NCBI RefSeq assembly: GCF_030410485.1
Contig: NZ_JAUHHC010000005.1
Span: forward strand, 372,001 to 436,000
Reading direction: 5' to 3'
Origin: Roseateles violae
Lineage (GTDB): Bacteria > Pseudomonadota > Gammaproteobacteria > Burkholderiales > Burkholderiaceae_C
DNA: 64,000 bases
The translations under genes and the position numbers were made by a program. Each line of letters opens with the position of its first letter. Position 1 is the stretch's first letter. Below, piece by piece: positions 54,430 to 64,000 of this stretch. The notes beneath the pieces are model-generated. The model searched no databases. It was not told where the DNA came from and saw only the letters and a program-made list of their open reading frames with translations.

Positions 54430-55702
54430 ACTGCGCGGCGCGCACCGCCAACGCCAATTCCTGATCGCCGCCCGACGCCTGCTGTCCGAGCGCGGCGAGG
54501 CCAACAGCCTGGGCCTGGCGCGCGAGCTGATCGCCCGCCTGGCCGGCCTGGAGCCCGCCTCGCTGGAAAACGTCTTCGACCGGCTGGCACGCGACTTCAA
54601 TCCCGACCCGGCGGCCGTGCTGGCCGCCGCCCAGGCCTATGCCGAGGCGCCCGATGCCGAACGCCTGCTGGCGCTGATACGCGCCAGCGAGCCGCCGCGC
54701 CAGGAGCTGTTCCGCCGCCTCAATCGCGCGCCCGGCGCCACCGGCACCCTGGTGCGGCTGCGCCGCGCGCTGCTCAGCGGCCTGGCCCGACATCCGGAAT
54801 GGCGCAGCGTCGAGTCCGACCTGCTGCACCTGTTCTCGTCCTGGTTCAACCCGGGCTTTCTGCAGATGCGCCAGGTCGACTGGAACTCGCCGGCGCAGTT
54901 GCTGGAGCAGATCATCCGCCACGAGGCGGTGCACGAGATCGACGGCTGGGACGATCTGCGCCGCCGCCTGCAGCCGGACCGCCGCCTGTTCGCCTTCTTC
55001 CATCCGCAGCTGCCCGAGGAGCCGCTGATCTTCGTCGAGGTGGCGCTGCTGCCCGAGATGCCCGGCGCGATCGCGCCGCTGATCGACAAGAAGGCCGAGA
55101 CCATGCCGCTGGACAAGTACAAGGTCGCCGTCTTCTACTCGATCAGCAATTGCGAGCCCGGGCTCAAGGGCGTGTCGCTGGGCAACTTCCTGATCAAGCG
55201 CGTGGCCGAGCATCTGCAGCGCGAGATCCCCAAGCTGCGCAGCTTCTGCACCCTGTCGCCGATCCCCGGCTTCGCCGCCTGGCTGGCCAAGGGCCGGCTG
55301 GACGATCTGCCGGGGCTGAAGAAGCCGCAGCTGGAGCGCGCCCGCGCGGCGCGCGAGCTGCTGGAGCGGACCTGCGGCGGCGAATGGGCGCGGCTCAGCC
55401 AGGCCGAGCCGCTGAGCCAGCTCGACGAGGAGGCGCAGCAGGCGCTGCTGCGCCTGGCCGCCGTCTATCTGGTCGCGCAGTCGGCGACGCCGCAGGGCGA
55501 CCCGGTCGCGCGCTTCCACCTCGACAATGGTGCGCGGCTCGAACGGCTGAACCCGCTGGGCAACCGTTCGGCCAAGGGCCTGAAGCAAAGCTGCGGCATG
55601 ATGGTCAACTACCTGTACGACCTGGGCAAGATCGAGGGCCATCACGAGGCCTTCACCCAGGGCGAGATCGCCTACTCGCGCGGCGTCGCCGCGCTGCTCT
55701 GA
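54419..55702 (+). CDS. Malonyl-CoA decarboxylase
   Basis: This 427-residue enzyme splits malonyl-CoA to acetyl-CoA and CO2. The GNAT-fold catalytic part shows FFHPQLPEEPLIFVEVAL, YSISNCEPGLKGVSLGNFL (with the active Ser) and a C-terminal His in RFHLDNGARLERLN; the N-terminal half is the helical oligomerisation domain. GAAGGAG precedes the ATG. With the CoA ligase downstream it forms the MatA-MatB route of malonate catabolism. Confidence 0.95.
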   Translation: MLSELRGAHRQRQFLIAARRLLSERGEANSLGLARELIARLAGLEPASLENVFDRLARDFNPDPAAVLAAAQAYAEAPDAERLLALIRASEPPRQELFRRLNRAPGATGTLVRLRRALLSGLARHPEWRSVESDLLHLFSSWFNPGFLQMRQVDWNSPAQLLEQIIRHEAVHEIDGWDDLRRRLQPDRRLFAFFHPQLPEEPLIFVEVALLPEMPGAIAPLIDKKAETMPLDKYKVAVFYSISNCEPGLKGVSLGNFLIKRVAEHLQREIPKLRSFCTLSPIPGFAAWLAKGRLDDLPGLKKPQLERARAARELLERTCGGEWARLSQAEPLSQLDEEAQQALLRLAAVYLVAQSATPQGDPVARFHLDNGARLERLNPLGNRSAKGLKQSCGMMVNYLYDLGKIEGHHEAFTQGEIAYSRGVAALL

Positions 55703-55791
55703 GACGAACGAACGAGCGAAGCAACGACGGACGGACCGATTCGCGCATCCATTCATAACAGGCTCCGACGAGGGCCCGAGGAGACAAGCCG

Positions 55792-56778
55792 ATGAACCAC
55801 TTTTGCTTCACCCGACGCGCCGCGCTGGCGCTGCTCACCTTGGGCGCCGCCTGCGGCAGCGCGCTGGCGCAGCCGGCCGCCTGGCCGACGAAGCCGGTCA
55901 CCTGGGTCGTGCCCTTCCCGGCCGGCGGCGGCACCGACGCCTTCGCCCGCCCGCTGACGGCCATGCTCAGCAAGAACACCGGCCGCCAGTTCATCATCGA
56001 CAACAAGGGCGGCGCCGGCGGCACCGTCGGCGCGACCATCGCCTCCAAGGCCGCGCCGGACGGCTACACCTTCTTCATGGGCGCGGTCCACCATGCGATC
56101 GCGCCCTCGATGTACCCAAAGCTCGAGTACAAGCTGGAGGAGGACTTCATCCCGGTCGCGCTGATCTCCAGCGTGCCCCAGGTCATCGTCGTCAATCCGG
56201 CCCGCGTGCCGGTCAACGATCTGAAGGGCCTGCTCGAGATGGCGCGCAAAAACCCCGGCAAGCTGAACTACGGCTCGGCCGGCAACGGCACCTCGCACCA
56301 TCTGGCCGGCGAGCTGTTCAAGCTGCAGACCCAGACCTTCATCACCCACATTCCCTACCGCGGCGCCGGCCCGGCCCTGCAGGACCTGATCGCCGGCCAG
56401 GTCGACCTGATGTTCGACGGCCTGGGTTCCTCGGCCAACCACATCAAGGGCGGCCGCATCAAGGCGCTGGCCGTCGCCTCGCCCAAGCGTGCGCCGGGCT
56501 TCCCCGAGCTGCCGACCAGCGCCGAGGCCGGCGTGCCCAGCTACCAGGTCTCGACCTGGTATGGCCTGTGGGCGCCCAAGGGCACGCCCAAGGAGGTGGT
56601 CGCCGCCATGCAGGCCGAGCTGCGGAAGGCCTTCGCCAGCGAGGAGATCAAGGCCAGCTGGATAGGCCTGGGCACCGAGGTGCCGAATCTCTACGGCGAT
56701 GCCTTCGGCCAGTTCGTGCACGGCGAGATCAGGCGCTGGGCCGAGGTCGTGAAAAGCTCCGGCGCCAAACTGGATTGA
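55792..56778 (+). CDS. Bug-type (TTT family) substrate-binding protein
   Basis: This 328-residue periplasmic binding protein has a signal peptide (ending ALAQ). The Bug family pattern is clear: WPTKPVTWVVPFPAGGGTDAFARP, GGAGGTVGATIASKA, and the VDLMFDG loop. Bug proteins bind carboxylates and work with TctA/TctB membrane proteins, which are absent here. Its place between the malonyl-CoA decarboxylase and synthetase genes makes malonate or another dicarboxylate the likely ligand. Confidence 0.93.
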   Translation: MNHFCFTRRAALALLTLGAACGSALAQPAAWPTKPVTWVVPFPAGGGTDAFARPLTAMLSKNTGRQFIIDNKGGAGGTVGATIASKAAPDGYTFFMGAVHHAIAPSMYPKLEYKLEEDFIPVALISSVPQVIVVNPARVPVNDLKGLLEMARKNPGKLNYGSAGNGTSHHLAGELFKLQTQTFITHIPYRGAGPALQDLIAGQVDLMFDGLGSSANHIKGGRIKALAVASPKRAPGFPELPTSAEAGVPSYQVSTWYGLWAPKGTPKEVVAAMQAELRKAFASEEIKASWIGLGTEVPNLYGDAFGQFVHGEIRRWAEVVKSSGAKLD

Positions 56779-56779
56779 T

Positions 56780-58311
<1,532 letters not shown>

Positions 58312-58315
<4 letters not shown>

Positions 58316-58536
58316 GCGAGCCCGCAGCCGCCGCGCGGCCCGACAACGCCCGCTGCCCGCGCTGCGGCGGCGCCTTCCACTGCGGTGCTGGCGAGGTCAG
58401 CTGCCCCTGCTTCGAGCTGCGGCTCGGCGAGGCCTTGCGCGAGCAGCTGGCGCGGCAGTACGGCGGCAGCGACTGCCTGTGCATCGCCTGCCTGGCCCTG
58501 CTGCAGCGGCAGGCGCTTCATCAACAATCGGGCTGA
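58312..58536 (+). CDS. Cysteine-rich CWC family protein
   Basis: This 74-residue protein has three cysteine pairs: CPRC (15-18), CPC (31-33) and CLCIAC (near 55-60), with a conserved FHCGAG. The CWC family has a likely zinc-binding fold and no known function. It is coupled to matB by an ATGA overlap, but such proteins also occur away from malonate genes, so the link may be incidental. Confidence 0.8.
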
Positions 58537-58586
58537 CGCCGCCGGCCTCGCATGCGAGGCTCCCACCCCTGCAAGGAGGATCGATG

Positions 58587-59117
58587 ATGACCGTGACACG
58601 GATGATGTTCGCCGCCGCCACGCTGCTGGCCGGCTCCGCCGCGCTGGCCGCCGAGATCGGCGTGACGATGAACCTGGCCGAGAAGAGCGGCAGCGGTGCC
58701 GGCGTCGGCACGATACGCATCGTCGAGACGCCCCATGGCCTGGCCTTCTACCCGGCGCTGAGCGGCCTGCCGCCTGGCCTGCACGGCTTTCATGTGCACG
58801 AGAAACCGTCCTGCGCGCCGGCCGAGAACGCCGGGGCGATGGTGCCGGCGCTGGGCGCCGGCGGCCACCTCGATCCGCAGGGCACGAAGAAGCATGGCGA
58901 GCCCTGGGGCGAAGGCCATCTGGGTGATCTGCCGCCGCTTTATGTGGCGGCCGACGGCACGGCCACTTCGCCGGTGCTGGGCCCGCGGCTCAAGCTCGAC
59001 GATGTACGCAATCGCTCGCTGATGATCCACGCCGGCGGCGACAACCATGCCGACCATCCGATGCCGCTGGGCGGCGGCGGGGCGCGGGTGGCTTGCGGGG
59101 TGGTCGGCGGCGGCTGA
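58587..59117 (+). CDS. sodC: Periplasmic Cu/Zn superoxide dismutase family protein
   Basis: This 176-residue exported protein has a signal peptide (ending ALAAE). Metal ligands appear in the expected order: [34 protein letters not shown] with its conserved Asp, and [11 protein letters not shown], ending CGVV for the disulfide. It removes superoxide in the periplasm. AAGGAGG lies 7 nt before the ATG at 58587 and 4 nt before the ATG at 58584, so the second ATG is preferred. Confidence 0.93.
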   Translation: MTVTRMMFAAATLLAGSAALAAEIGVTMNLAEKSGSGAGVGTIRIVETPHGLAFYPALSGLPPGLHGFHVHEKPSCAPAENAGAMVPALGAGGHLDPQGTKKHGEPWGEGHLGDLPPLYVAADGTATSPVLGPRLKLDDVRNRSLMIHAGGDNHADHPMPLGGGGARVACGVVGGG

Positions 59118-59132
59118 GCCCCGCGGGCGTGG

Positions 59133-59423
59133 TCAGAGGCTGGCCAGCGCCCAGGCCGCGTTGTAGACGCCCAGCAGCAAGGCCGCCACCAGCAGATTGG
59201 CCAGCAGGTGGCGACCACCGCGGACGATGTCGATGCCGACGCGCGCGCACAGGCAGCCCCAGCAACTGACGAGCAGCAAGGCACCGGCGTCGATCAGGTC
59301 GAGCGGCCAGCGCAACGCATGGGCAAGGCCCAGCAAGGCGATCCACAGGCCGACGCCCATGATGGTCGCGGCCGTCACCTCGCCGTAGCTGGGCCGCCGC
59401 AGGGTAATTCCAATCAACTTCAT
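59133..59423 (-). CDS. Small hypothetical membrane protein
   Basis: This 96-residue protein has three hydrophobic segments (about 17-37, 43-60 and 73-93). No family was recognised. It converges on sodC, 15 bp apart. No clear Shine-Dalgarno precedes the ATG, so the start is tentative. Confidence 0.6.
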   Translation of the reverse strand: MKLIGITLRRPSYGEVTAATIMGVGLWIALLGLAHALRWPLDLIDAGALLLVSCWGCLCARVGIDIVRGGRHLLANLLVAALLLGVYNAAWALASL

Positions 59424-59555
59424 GACTCGCACAGGACCGCTGCAAAACAAGGAAACGAAACTTAGCAGCAGCGCGCTGTCTTGCGCGAGTGAGAAAGACA
59501 CGGCCCCGGCCGTCTGACACACGGCCGCAGCCGAGGGCGGCAGGAATGCACGCTT

Positions 59556-59582
59556 GCCCGGCCCGTTTGTCAGGGGCCGGGC
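59556..59582 (-). terminator. Hairpin after the GlsB-like gene
   Basis: GCCCGGCCC and GGGCCGGGC form a perfect 9-bp stem 13 nt after the stop of the GlsB-like gene. There is no T-run, so it is a weak terminator or an mRNA end stabiliser. Confidence 0.45.
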
Positions 59583-59595
59583 CCGCAGCGCACGC

Positions 59596-59865
59596 TTAAC
59601 GCATGCTGCCGCGGCGGAACAGATTGACGATGCCCAGCAAGATGATCGCGCCGAGCAGCGACAGACCCAGGCCGGCAAGGCTGAAGTTGCCCTGGTTGAT
59701 CGTGGAGACGCCGAACAGCGGTGCCAGCAGCCAGCCGCCGAGCATCGCGCCGACGATGCCGACGATGACATTCAGGATGATGCCCTGCTGGGCATCGGTC
59801 TTCATGATCATGCTGGCGACCCATCCGATCAGGCCACCGACGATCAGCCATATCACGGTATTCAT
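59596..59865 (-). CDS. GlsB/YeaQ/YmgE family membrane protein
   Basis: This 89-residue protein has three membrane helices and glycine-rich turns: IWLIVGGLIGWVASMIMKTD, then GIILNVIVGIVGAMLGGWLL, and LLGAIILLGIVNLFRRG. This is the transglycosylase-associated (GlsB/YeaQ) family, induced by envelope or general stress in other bacteria. AAGGAG precedes the ATG. Confidence 0.93.
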   Translation of the reverse strand: MNTVIWLIVGGLIGWVASMIMKTDAQQGIILNVIVGIVGAMLGGWLLAPLFGVSTINQGNFSLAGLGLSLLGAIILLGIVNLFRRGSMR

Positions 59866-59999
59866 AGCGACTCCTTGCTCGGTAGAGCGATTGCCAGGCG
59901 AGCACATGAAAACCCGGTGCCGTGTTCCGCCCGGCGACAGGAACACAGCCGCGGGCAATATGCACCAGCCCTCGCACCGGCGCAAGCCGCGGCAGGCGC

Positions 60000-60674
60000 T
60001 CAGCCGGCCCGACAGAGCCGGGCCAGCTGCCCCGCCACCATCTCGGCCATGGTCTGCGCGACCGCCTGCGGGTCCAGCGCCGGTTCGTCGAACAGCAGCT
60101 CGTGGGCGCTGTAGAGCGCGTCGATCGCCAGCCGTATCGTCAGCTGCGCGCGAGCCGCATCGACCCGCGGATGAGCGACCAGAAAGGGCGCCAGCACCAT
60201 CTCGCCAAGCACCTCGCGCGAGCGCAGGCGCTGCGGCTGCAGCGCCGGCACCGCGCGCTGCGCGCGGGTGACCCAGACGCCGGCCGGCATCTCGGCGGTC
60301 AGCTGCTGCATCTGCAGGAACAGCGCGGCCATGCTGTGCGTGAACTCGGCCTCGGGCAGCGCCATCGTCGCCGGCACCGCCCAGGGCTGCAGCAGGCGGT
60401 TCTGCTGCTGCATCAGGCGCAGGCTCAGCTCGTGCAGGATCGCGTATTTGTTCGGGAAGTACTGGTACAGCGCCGGCGGCGAGATGCCGGCGCGCTGGCA
60501 GACCAGATTGGTCGACAGGCGTTCGATGCCGACCTCGCCCAGCAACTCGGCGCAGGCGGCGAGGATGCGCTCATAGGTCTCCACCGCGCGCGGCTGCAGC
60601 GGCGCGCGCTTGGGCTCCAGCGCCGGCTTGAGCGGCGCGTTCCTGGGGTTTGCTTGGATGTCGCTGAGGCTCAT
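60000..60674 (-). CDS. TetR family transcriptional regulator
   Basis: This 224-residue repressor-type protein has an N-terminal helix-turn-helix (about 35-80: ILAACAELLGEVGIERLST, AGISPPALYQYFPNKYAIL) and a ligand domain without recognised specificity. TAGACT lies 7 nt before the ATG, suggesting a leaderless message. It is divergent from the broken diguanylate cyclase gene, with starts 105 bp apart, which may once have been its target. Confidence 0.9.
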   Translation of the reverse strand: MSLSDIQANPRNAPLKPALEPKRAPLQPRAVETYERILAACAELLGEVGIERLSTNLVCQRAGISPPALYQYFPNKYAILHELSLRLMQQQNRLLQPWAVPATMALPEAEFTHSMAALFLQMQQLTAEMPAGVWVTRAQRAVPALQPQRLRSREVLGEMVLAPFLVAHPRVDAARAQLTIRLAIDALYSAHELLFDEPALDPQAVAQTMAEMVAGQLARLCRAG

Positions 60675-60681
60675 GCGGCCC

Positions 60682-60687
60682 AGTCTA
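60682..60687 (-). promoter_or_regulatory. Candidate -10 box of the TetR gene
   Basis: TAGACT on the minus strand ends 7 nt before the ATG at 60674; no Shine-Dalgarno is present. Confidence 0.4.
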
Positions 60688-60779
60688 GCCGCGCCGTCGC
60701 GGCCGCCGCCCCAGGCTTGTACCGAGGCGCGGCTTGGGCACAATGGGTGCGCGCCGGTCTTCCCGGCGCCTCTCCCAAG

Positions 60780-62152
60780 ATGCCACTTCTTGCCTCGTCC
60801 GCAGCCGGCCGTCTTCGCGAGCGCCTGCTGTCCGCCGGCCCGCTGCTCGCGCTGGGCATGGTGCTGCTGCTGTGGGGCCTGGTCGGCTGGTTCGTGCTTG
60901 TCTATCCGAAGCAGCTGCAGGACGAGCAGCGGCGCGACCTGCGCAGCGCTGCTCGGGCGGCGGCGGTGCAGACGGTGGCCGTGCTCGGCGATGCCGAGAA
61001 CAGCCTGCGCACCGTCGATCTGTGGCTGCGCACGCGGCCGCGAGGGCGGGCTGGACGACGCTTCGCTGACGCAGCTGGCCGGCACCCTGCGCGAGACCTC
61101 GCACCGGCTGATCGACCTGGCCCTGGTCTCCAGCACCGGCGAGGTGCTGCGCCTGCCGGCCGGCATCGGCCGGGCGCAGATCGACATCGGCTCGCGCCAT
61201 TACTTCATGCAGCTGACCGGGCCGTCCGCCGACGGCCTGGCGCTGGGCCTGCCGCTGCGCCTGCGCCCCGACGCCCCCTGGCAATTGCCGCTGACGATGC
61301 GGCTCAGCGCGCCGGTCGGCGAATGGGGGATCGTGATGGCGCTGATCGATCTGGGCCGGCTCGGCGAGCTGCACCGCAACTTCCTGCGCGGGCCCGACGA
61401 CGCGATCCTGCTGATGCGCGGCGATGGCATCGGCCTGGCCCGCACGCCGGAGCTGCCCGGCCTGGGCGGCCGCAATCTGTTCGAGAACGAGCGGCACCGG
61501 CTGTCGGACTTCGCCGGGACGGCGGGCCTGTTCACCAGCGACGGCTCGGCCACCGACGGCCTGCAGCGCAGCGGCGCCTACCAGAACCTGGCCGGCTTCG
61601 GACTCAAGCTGCTGCTCTCGCAAAGCGATAACGCGGCGCTGGCCAATTACCAGCGCCAGCGCCGGCTGGTGCTGCTGCTCAGCGGCCTGATCAGCCTCGC
61701 CGCGCTGGCGATCACGGTGATGATGAACCGGCTGCAGCGGCGCACCCGGCTGCGCGAGGCCGAGCTGAAGGCGACCAGCGACGCCTCGCCGCTGGGCCTG
61801 TTCCGCGCTGAAGGCGGTGGCCGGCCGGCTGCGTCACACGGTGCGGCCGCAGGACCTGGTGGCGCGCCTGGGCGGCGACGAGTTTGCCGTGCTGCTGACG
61901 GCGCTGAGCCCGGCGGAGGCCGCCGGCGTCGCCGAGAGCCTGGCCGCCAAGCTGGTGGCCGCGCTGTGCCGGCCCTTCCGCATCGAGCAGCTGCAGCTGC
62001 AGATCGGCGTCAGCATCGGCTACTGCGTCGCCCGCGCCGAGGGCGCCGATCTGCAGGCGCTGATGGCCGATGCCGATGCGCGGCTCTACGAGGCCAAGCG
62101 CGGCGGCCGCGGCCGCTTCCAGGGCGCCGTGCTGCTGAATCCGGCGGCCTGA
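60780..62152 (+). pseudogene. Broken diguanylate cyclase (dCACHE-PAS-GGDEF remnant)
   Basis: The reading frame opens with a membrane helix (LLALGMVLLLWGLVGWFVLV) and a periplasmic sensor. It shifts frame near 61040 (after LRTVDLWLRTRP; continuing as GGLDDASLTQLAG), passes a second membrane helix and reaches the start of a PAS domain (ASPLGLFRA). At about 61810 it jumps frame into the second half of a GGDEF domain (VAGRLRHTVRPQDLVARLGG, then DEF). The rest of the PAS and the first half of GGDEF, including the metal-binding region, are missing. So it carries one frameshift and one large internal deletion and cannot make c-di-GMP. Confidence 0.85.
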
Positions 62153-62165
62153 GTGCCGCCGCCGC

Positions 62166-62693
62166 TCACAAGGCCGCCGTGCCGGCGCGCTGCTGCCGCA
62201 GGCGCTGCAGCGCCAGCTGCAGGATGCGCGCATCGCTGCTGGCGCGATGGCGCTCGGTCTTCAGCTCGCGGCGCATCTGCTCGGTCAGGCCGTGCCAGCC
62301 GGCCGCCTCGTCCTCGCTGAGCAGGCGGCGCAGATCGTCGAGCCTGAAGCGCGGCTGCATGCCGGCCGCGTCGAACATGCGCGCCAGCCAGGGATAGTCA
62401 TTGCCCCAGCCATCGCAATAGACGGTCTGGCCGGCCAGCCGCGCGTTCATCTCGGCGGCGATCCATTCGGGCGGTCGCCCATGGGCCAGCAGCGCCTCGC
62501 GGCTGATGCCGTGCAACGCCTGCGCGCGCTCGTCCCAATGCTGCCAGTCGGCCACCGGCCGGATCAGGCTGCAGAAGCTGCGGCCCTGGCCATCGACGAA
62601 ACCGACCTCGATCGGGTAGCTGCCGCGACCGAAGCCCGAGGCCTCCAGATCGAGGATCGCGGGCAGCGAAGCGGTGTGCAGCTCGGTCGACAC
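62166..62693 (-). CDS. DEDDh-type 3'-5' exonuclease-like protein
   Basis: This 175-residue protein has a DnaQ/RNase T-like fold: motif I LDLEASG (Asp and Glu ligands), an ALHGIS segment, a central NDYPWL motif, and motif III HRASSDARI with the His and Asp of DEDDh enzymes. The substrate may be DNA or RNA ends. Translation appears to start at GTG, with TACACT 6 nt upstream and no Shine-Dalgarno. Confidence 0.82.
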   Translation of the reverse strand: MSTELHTASLPAILDLEASGFGRGSYPIEVGFVDGQGRSFCSLIRPVADWQHWDERAQALHGISREALLAHGRPPEWIAAEMNARLAGQTVYCDGWGNDYPWLARMFDAAGMQPRFRLDDLRRLLSEDEAAGWHGLTEQMRRELKTERHRASSDARILQLALQRLRQQRAGTAAL

Positions 62694-62699
62694 GGCCGC

Positions 62700-62705
62700 A
62701 GTGTA
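62700..62705 (-). promoter_or_regulatory. Candidate -10 box of the exonuclease gene
   Basis: TACACT on the minus strand ends 6 nt before the GTG start at 62693. Confidence 0.4.
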
Positions 62706-62756
62706 GGCGCGGGTCCGCGCCGGCGCTGCAGGGCAGACCCTCGAACGCGGCCGCGC

Positions 62757-63689
62757 TCAGGCCAGAGCCACCGGCCGGCCGGCGGCCTCCCAGCCGTCCA
62801 GCCCGCCGCTCAGCGCCCGCGCCCGCGTGAAGCCCAGCTGGGCCAGCGCCTTGGCCGCCAGCGCGGCCGAGGCCTCGTTGGGGCAGTTGCAGTAGAGCAC
62901 CAGCTCGCGGTCGCGCGGCAGGCTGCGGGCCTGCTCGGCGATGCGCTGCGGCTCGGCCAGGCGCGCGCCCGGAATGCGGCGCGGATCGGCGGCCCGGCTG
63001 GCGGCGGCCCGCACATCGATGAAGACCGGCTCCTGCCCCTGCTCGACCAGCGCGATCGCCTCGTCGACGCTGATGCGCGGCATCTCCAGCGCGCGCATGA
63101 ACTGGCGCCGCTGCCACCAGCGCCGCAGGACCAGGCCGATGACGATCAGCAGCAGCGCCAGCCCGGCCAGCAGGCCGGCGCCGGCCAGCATGTCCAGCAC
63201 CTGCTGAATCTGCGTGCTGAGCAGCAGGCCCAGCGCGAGGAAGACGCCGCTCCACAGCGCGCCGGCAATCAGGTCGAAGCCGATGAAGCGCGCCAGCGGC
63301 ATGCCCAGCGCGCCGGCCATCGGCGCGGCCACGACCGAGATGCCGGGCAGGAACTTGGCCGCCAGCAGCGCGCTGCCACCCCAACGCTCGATCAGCGACT
63401 CGCTCTGGCGCACGCAGGAATCCGGCGACAGCGAGACCCGGCACAGCAGACGCATCACCCGGTGCCCGAAGCGGCGGCCGGCCTGGTACCAGACGCCGTC
63501 GCCGAGCAGATTCGCCAGCACGGCAACGATGAAGCTCCAGGCCCCCGACAGCTGCCCGGCGGCCGCCAGGCCGCCGGCCACGACCAGCAGCGGCGCGGCC
63601 GGCACGGGCGCGCCAACCCGGGCCGCCAGGGTGACCAGGAAGACCAGCAGCACGCCATGCTGGACCAGCAGTTCGATCAGGGTACGCAT
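62757..63689 (-). CDS. DedA/VTT membrane protein fused to a rhodanese domain
   Basis: This is a 310-residue fusion. Residues 1 to about 200 are a DedA/VTT-type membrane domain (ARVGAPVPAAPLLVVAGGL, then GDGVWYQAGRRFG, FLPGISVVAAPMAGALGM, and two closing helices). Residues about 215-310 form a cytoplasmic rhodanese domain with PVFIDVRAA and the active-site loop YCNCPNEAS (first Cys catalytic) and LSGGLDGWEAAG. DedA proteins flip lipid carriers; the rhodanese may sense or carry sulfur. The ATG at 63689 starts the first membrane helix. Confidence 0.88.
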   Translation of the reverse strand: MRTLIELLVQHGVLLVFLVTLAARVGAPVPAAPLLVVAGGLAAAGQLSGAWSFIVAVLANLLGDGVWYQAGRRFGHRVMRLLCRVSLSPDSCVRQSESLIERWGGSALLAAKFLPGISVVAAPMAGALGMPLARFIGFDLIAGALWSGVFLALGLLLSTQIQQVLDMLAGAGLLAGLALLLIVIGLVLRRWWQRRQFMRALEMPRISVDEAIALVEQGQEPVFIDVRAAASRAADPRRIPGARLAEPQRIAEQARSLPRDRELVLYCNCPNEASAALAAKALAQLGFTRARALSGGLDGWEAAGRPVALA

Positions 63690-63806
63690 TGAGGGAGTCC
63701 ACAGACTGCCGGCATTCTGAACCGGCCGCCAAGACCTTGCCCGGCAAGGGCCGAGCGGCGGCATCGCTTGTGCCGACACCGCAGGCCAGCGGGCGACAAT
63801 CGCCCT

Positions 63807-63926
63807 CGCCGACGAAGCCACGCGCAAACTGGCACGGATGCTGCTGAGTCACCCATATCTTCGCTTGTCTCCTCCACCGCTCACCGGTGGTTCATGCCCC
63901 GGATCGCAAGATCCGGGGCTTTTTTT
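63807..63926 (+). ncRNA. Candidate small RNA with anti-Shine-Dalgarno segment
   Basis: In the 311-bp gene-free right end, a GACAAT box (63795-63800) is followed by about 120 bp ending in a strong terminator. The predicted transcript has an unpaired CTTGTCTCCTCC segment able to pair with ribosome binding sites, then a perfect hairpin CCACCG-CTCAC-CGGTGG. No convincing coding frame is present, though a 38-codon frame from 63838 cannot be excluded. The terminator could instead end an unseen short gene. Confidence 0.35.
63896..63926 (+). terminator. Strong Rho-independent terminator
   Basis: GCCCCGGATC-GCAA-GATCCGGGGC is a perfect 10-bp stem with a GNRA loop, followed by seven T residues. Confidence 0.9.
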
Positions 63927-64000
63927 GCCCGTTTCTGCCGCTGCATCCCGGTAAACCGACTAACGCGGCATATGGACGCACCAGCTTGGTGGAATCTGCA

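Overview
The window is a chromosomal segment of a high-GC bacterium, almost certainly a betaproteobacterium of the order Burkholderiales and most like the Rubrivivax/Leptothrix/Roseateles group. This is inferred from the engB / cytochrome c4 / resB / ccsA order, system II cytochrome c maturation, a double-length UvrA, a Bug-type orphan binding protein, a PEP-CTERM protein and Burkholderiales-style short palindromic repeats. No rRNA, tRNA, CRISPR array, phage or complete insertion sequence was recognised.

Layout. 1-6.6 kb: groES-groEL, then a DUF1631 protein overlapping a PlpD-like patatin autotransporter. 6.6-9.2 kb (minus strand): small envelope proteins, a secreted metallo-beta-lactamase-fold hydrolase and a cytochrome c/P460 protein. 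9.3-10.9 kb: a lower-GC island with integron-type gene cassettes and attC sites but no integrase. 11-20 kb: a hydrolase, a beta-propeller protein and engB on the minus strand; then cytochrome c4, resB-ccsA and msrPQ on the plus strand. 20-26 kb: an FAD oxidoreductase fused to dihydroneopterin aldolase, ttcA, a lipoprotein, glmU and a membrane cNMP-binding protein. 26-39 kb: mixed metabolic and envelope genes, including a LysR/dioxygenase divergent pair, a REP-associated transposase-like protein, S10 and S9 peptidases and a PEP-CTERM protein. 39-45 kb: double-length uvrA. 45-53.5 kb: a response regulator, a 263-bp MITE-like element, and a liv-type ABC transporter operon preceded by a sigma-54 activator gene and a candidate sigma-54 promoter. 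53.6-58.5 kb: a malonate utilisation operon. 58.5-64 kb: Cu/Zn superoxide dismutase, small membrane proteins, a TetR regulator, a broken diguanylate cyclase gene, a DEDDh exonuclease, a DedA-rhodanese fusion and a candidate small RNA.

How genes work together. ResB, CcsA and cytochrome c4 form a c-type cytochrome production block. MsrP and MsrQ repair oxidised periplasmic methionines. The GntR regulator, malonyl-CoA decarboxylase, Bug binding protein and malonyl-CoA synthetase convert malonate to acetyl-CoA. The sigma-54 activator plausibly drives the liv-type operon, whose last gene is a coupled alpha/beta hydrolase.

The most unusual material is non-coding. (1) There are two intact integron cassettes whose attC R'' boxes exactly complement their own cassette starts. 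(2) A MITE-like element is inserted exactly in the overlapping TAG stop codons of two convergent genes, regenerating both stops. (3) A 112-114 bp structured repeat occurs twice, both times just after the first gene of an operon and in the same polarity to transcription, with compensatory base changes in its hairpin. (4) About ten genes carry a -10-like hexamer ending 6-7 nt before the start codon, suggesting leaderless transcripts.
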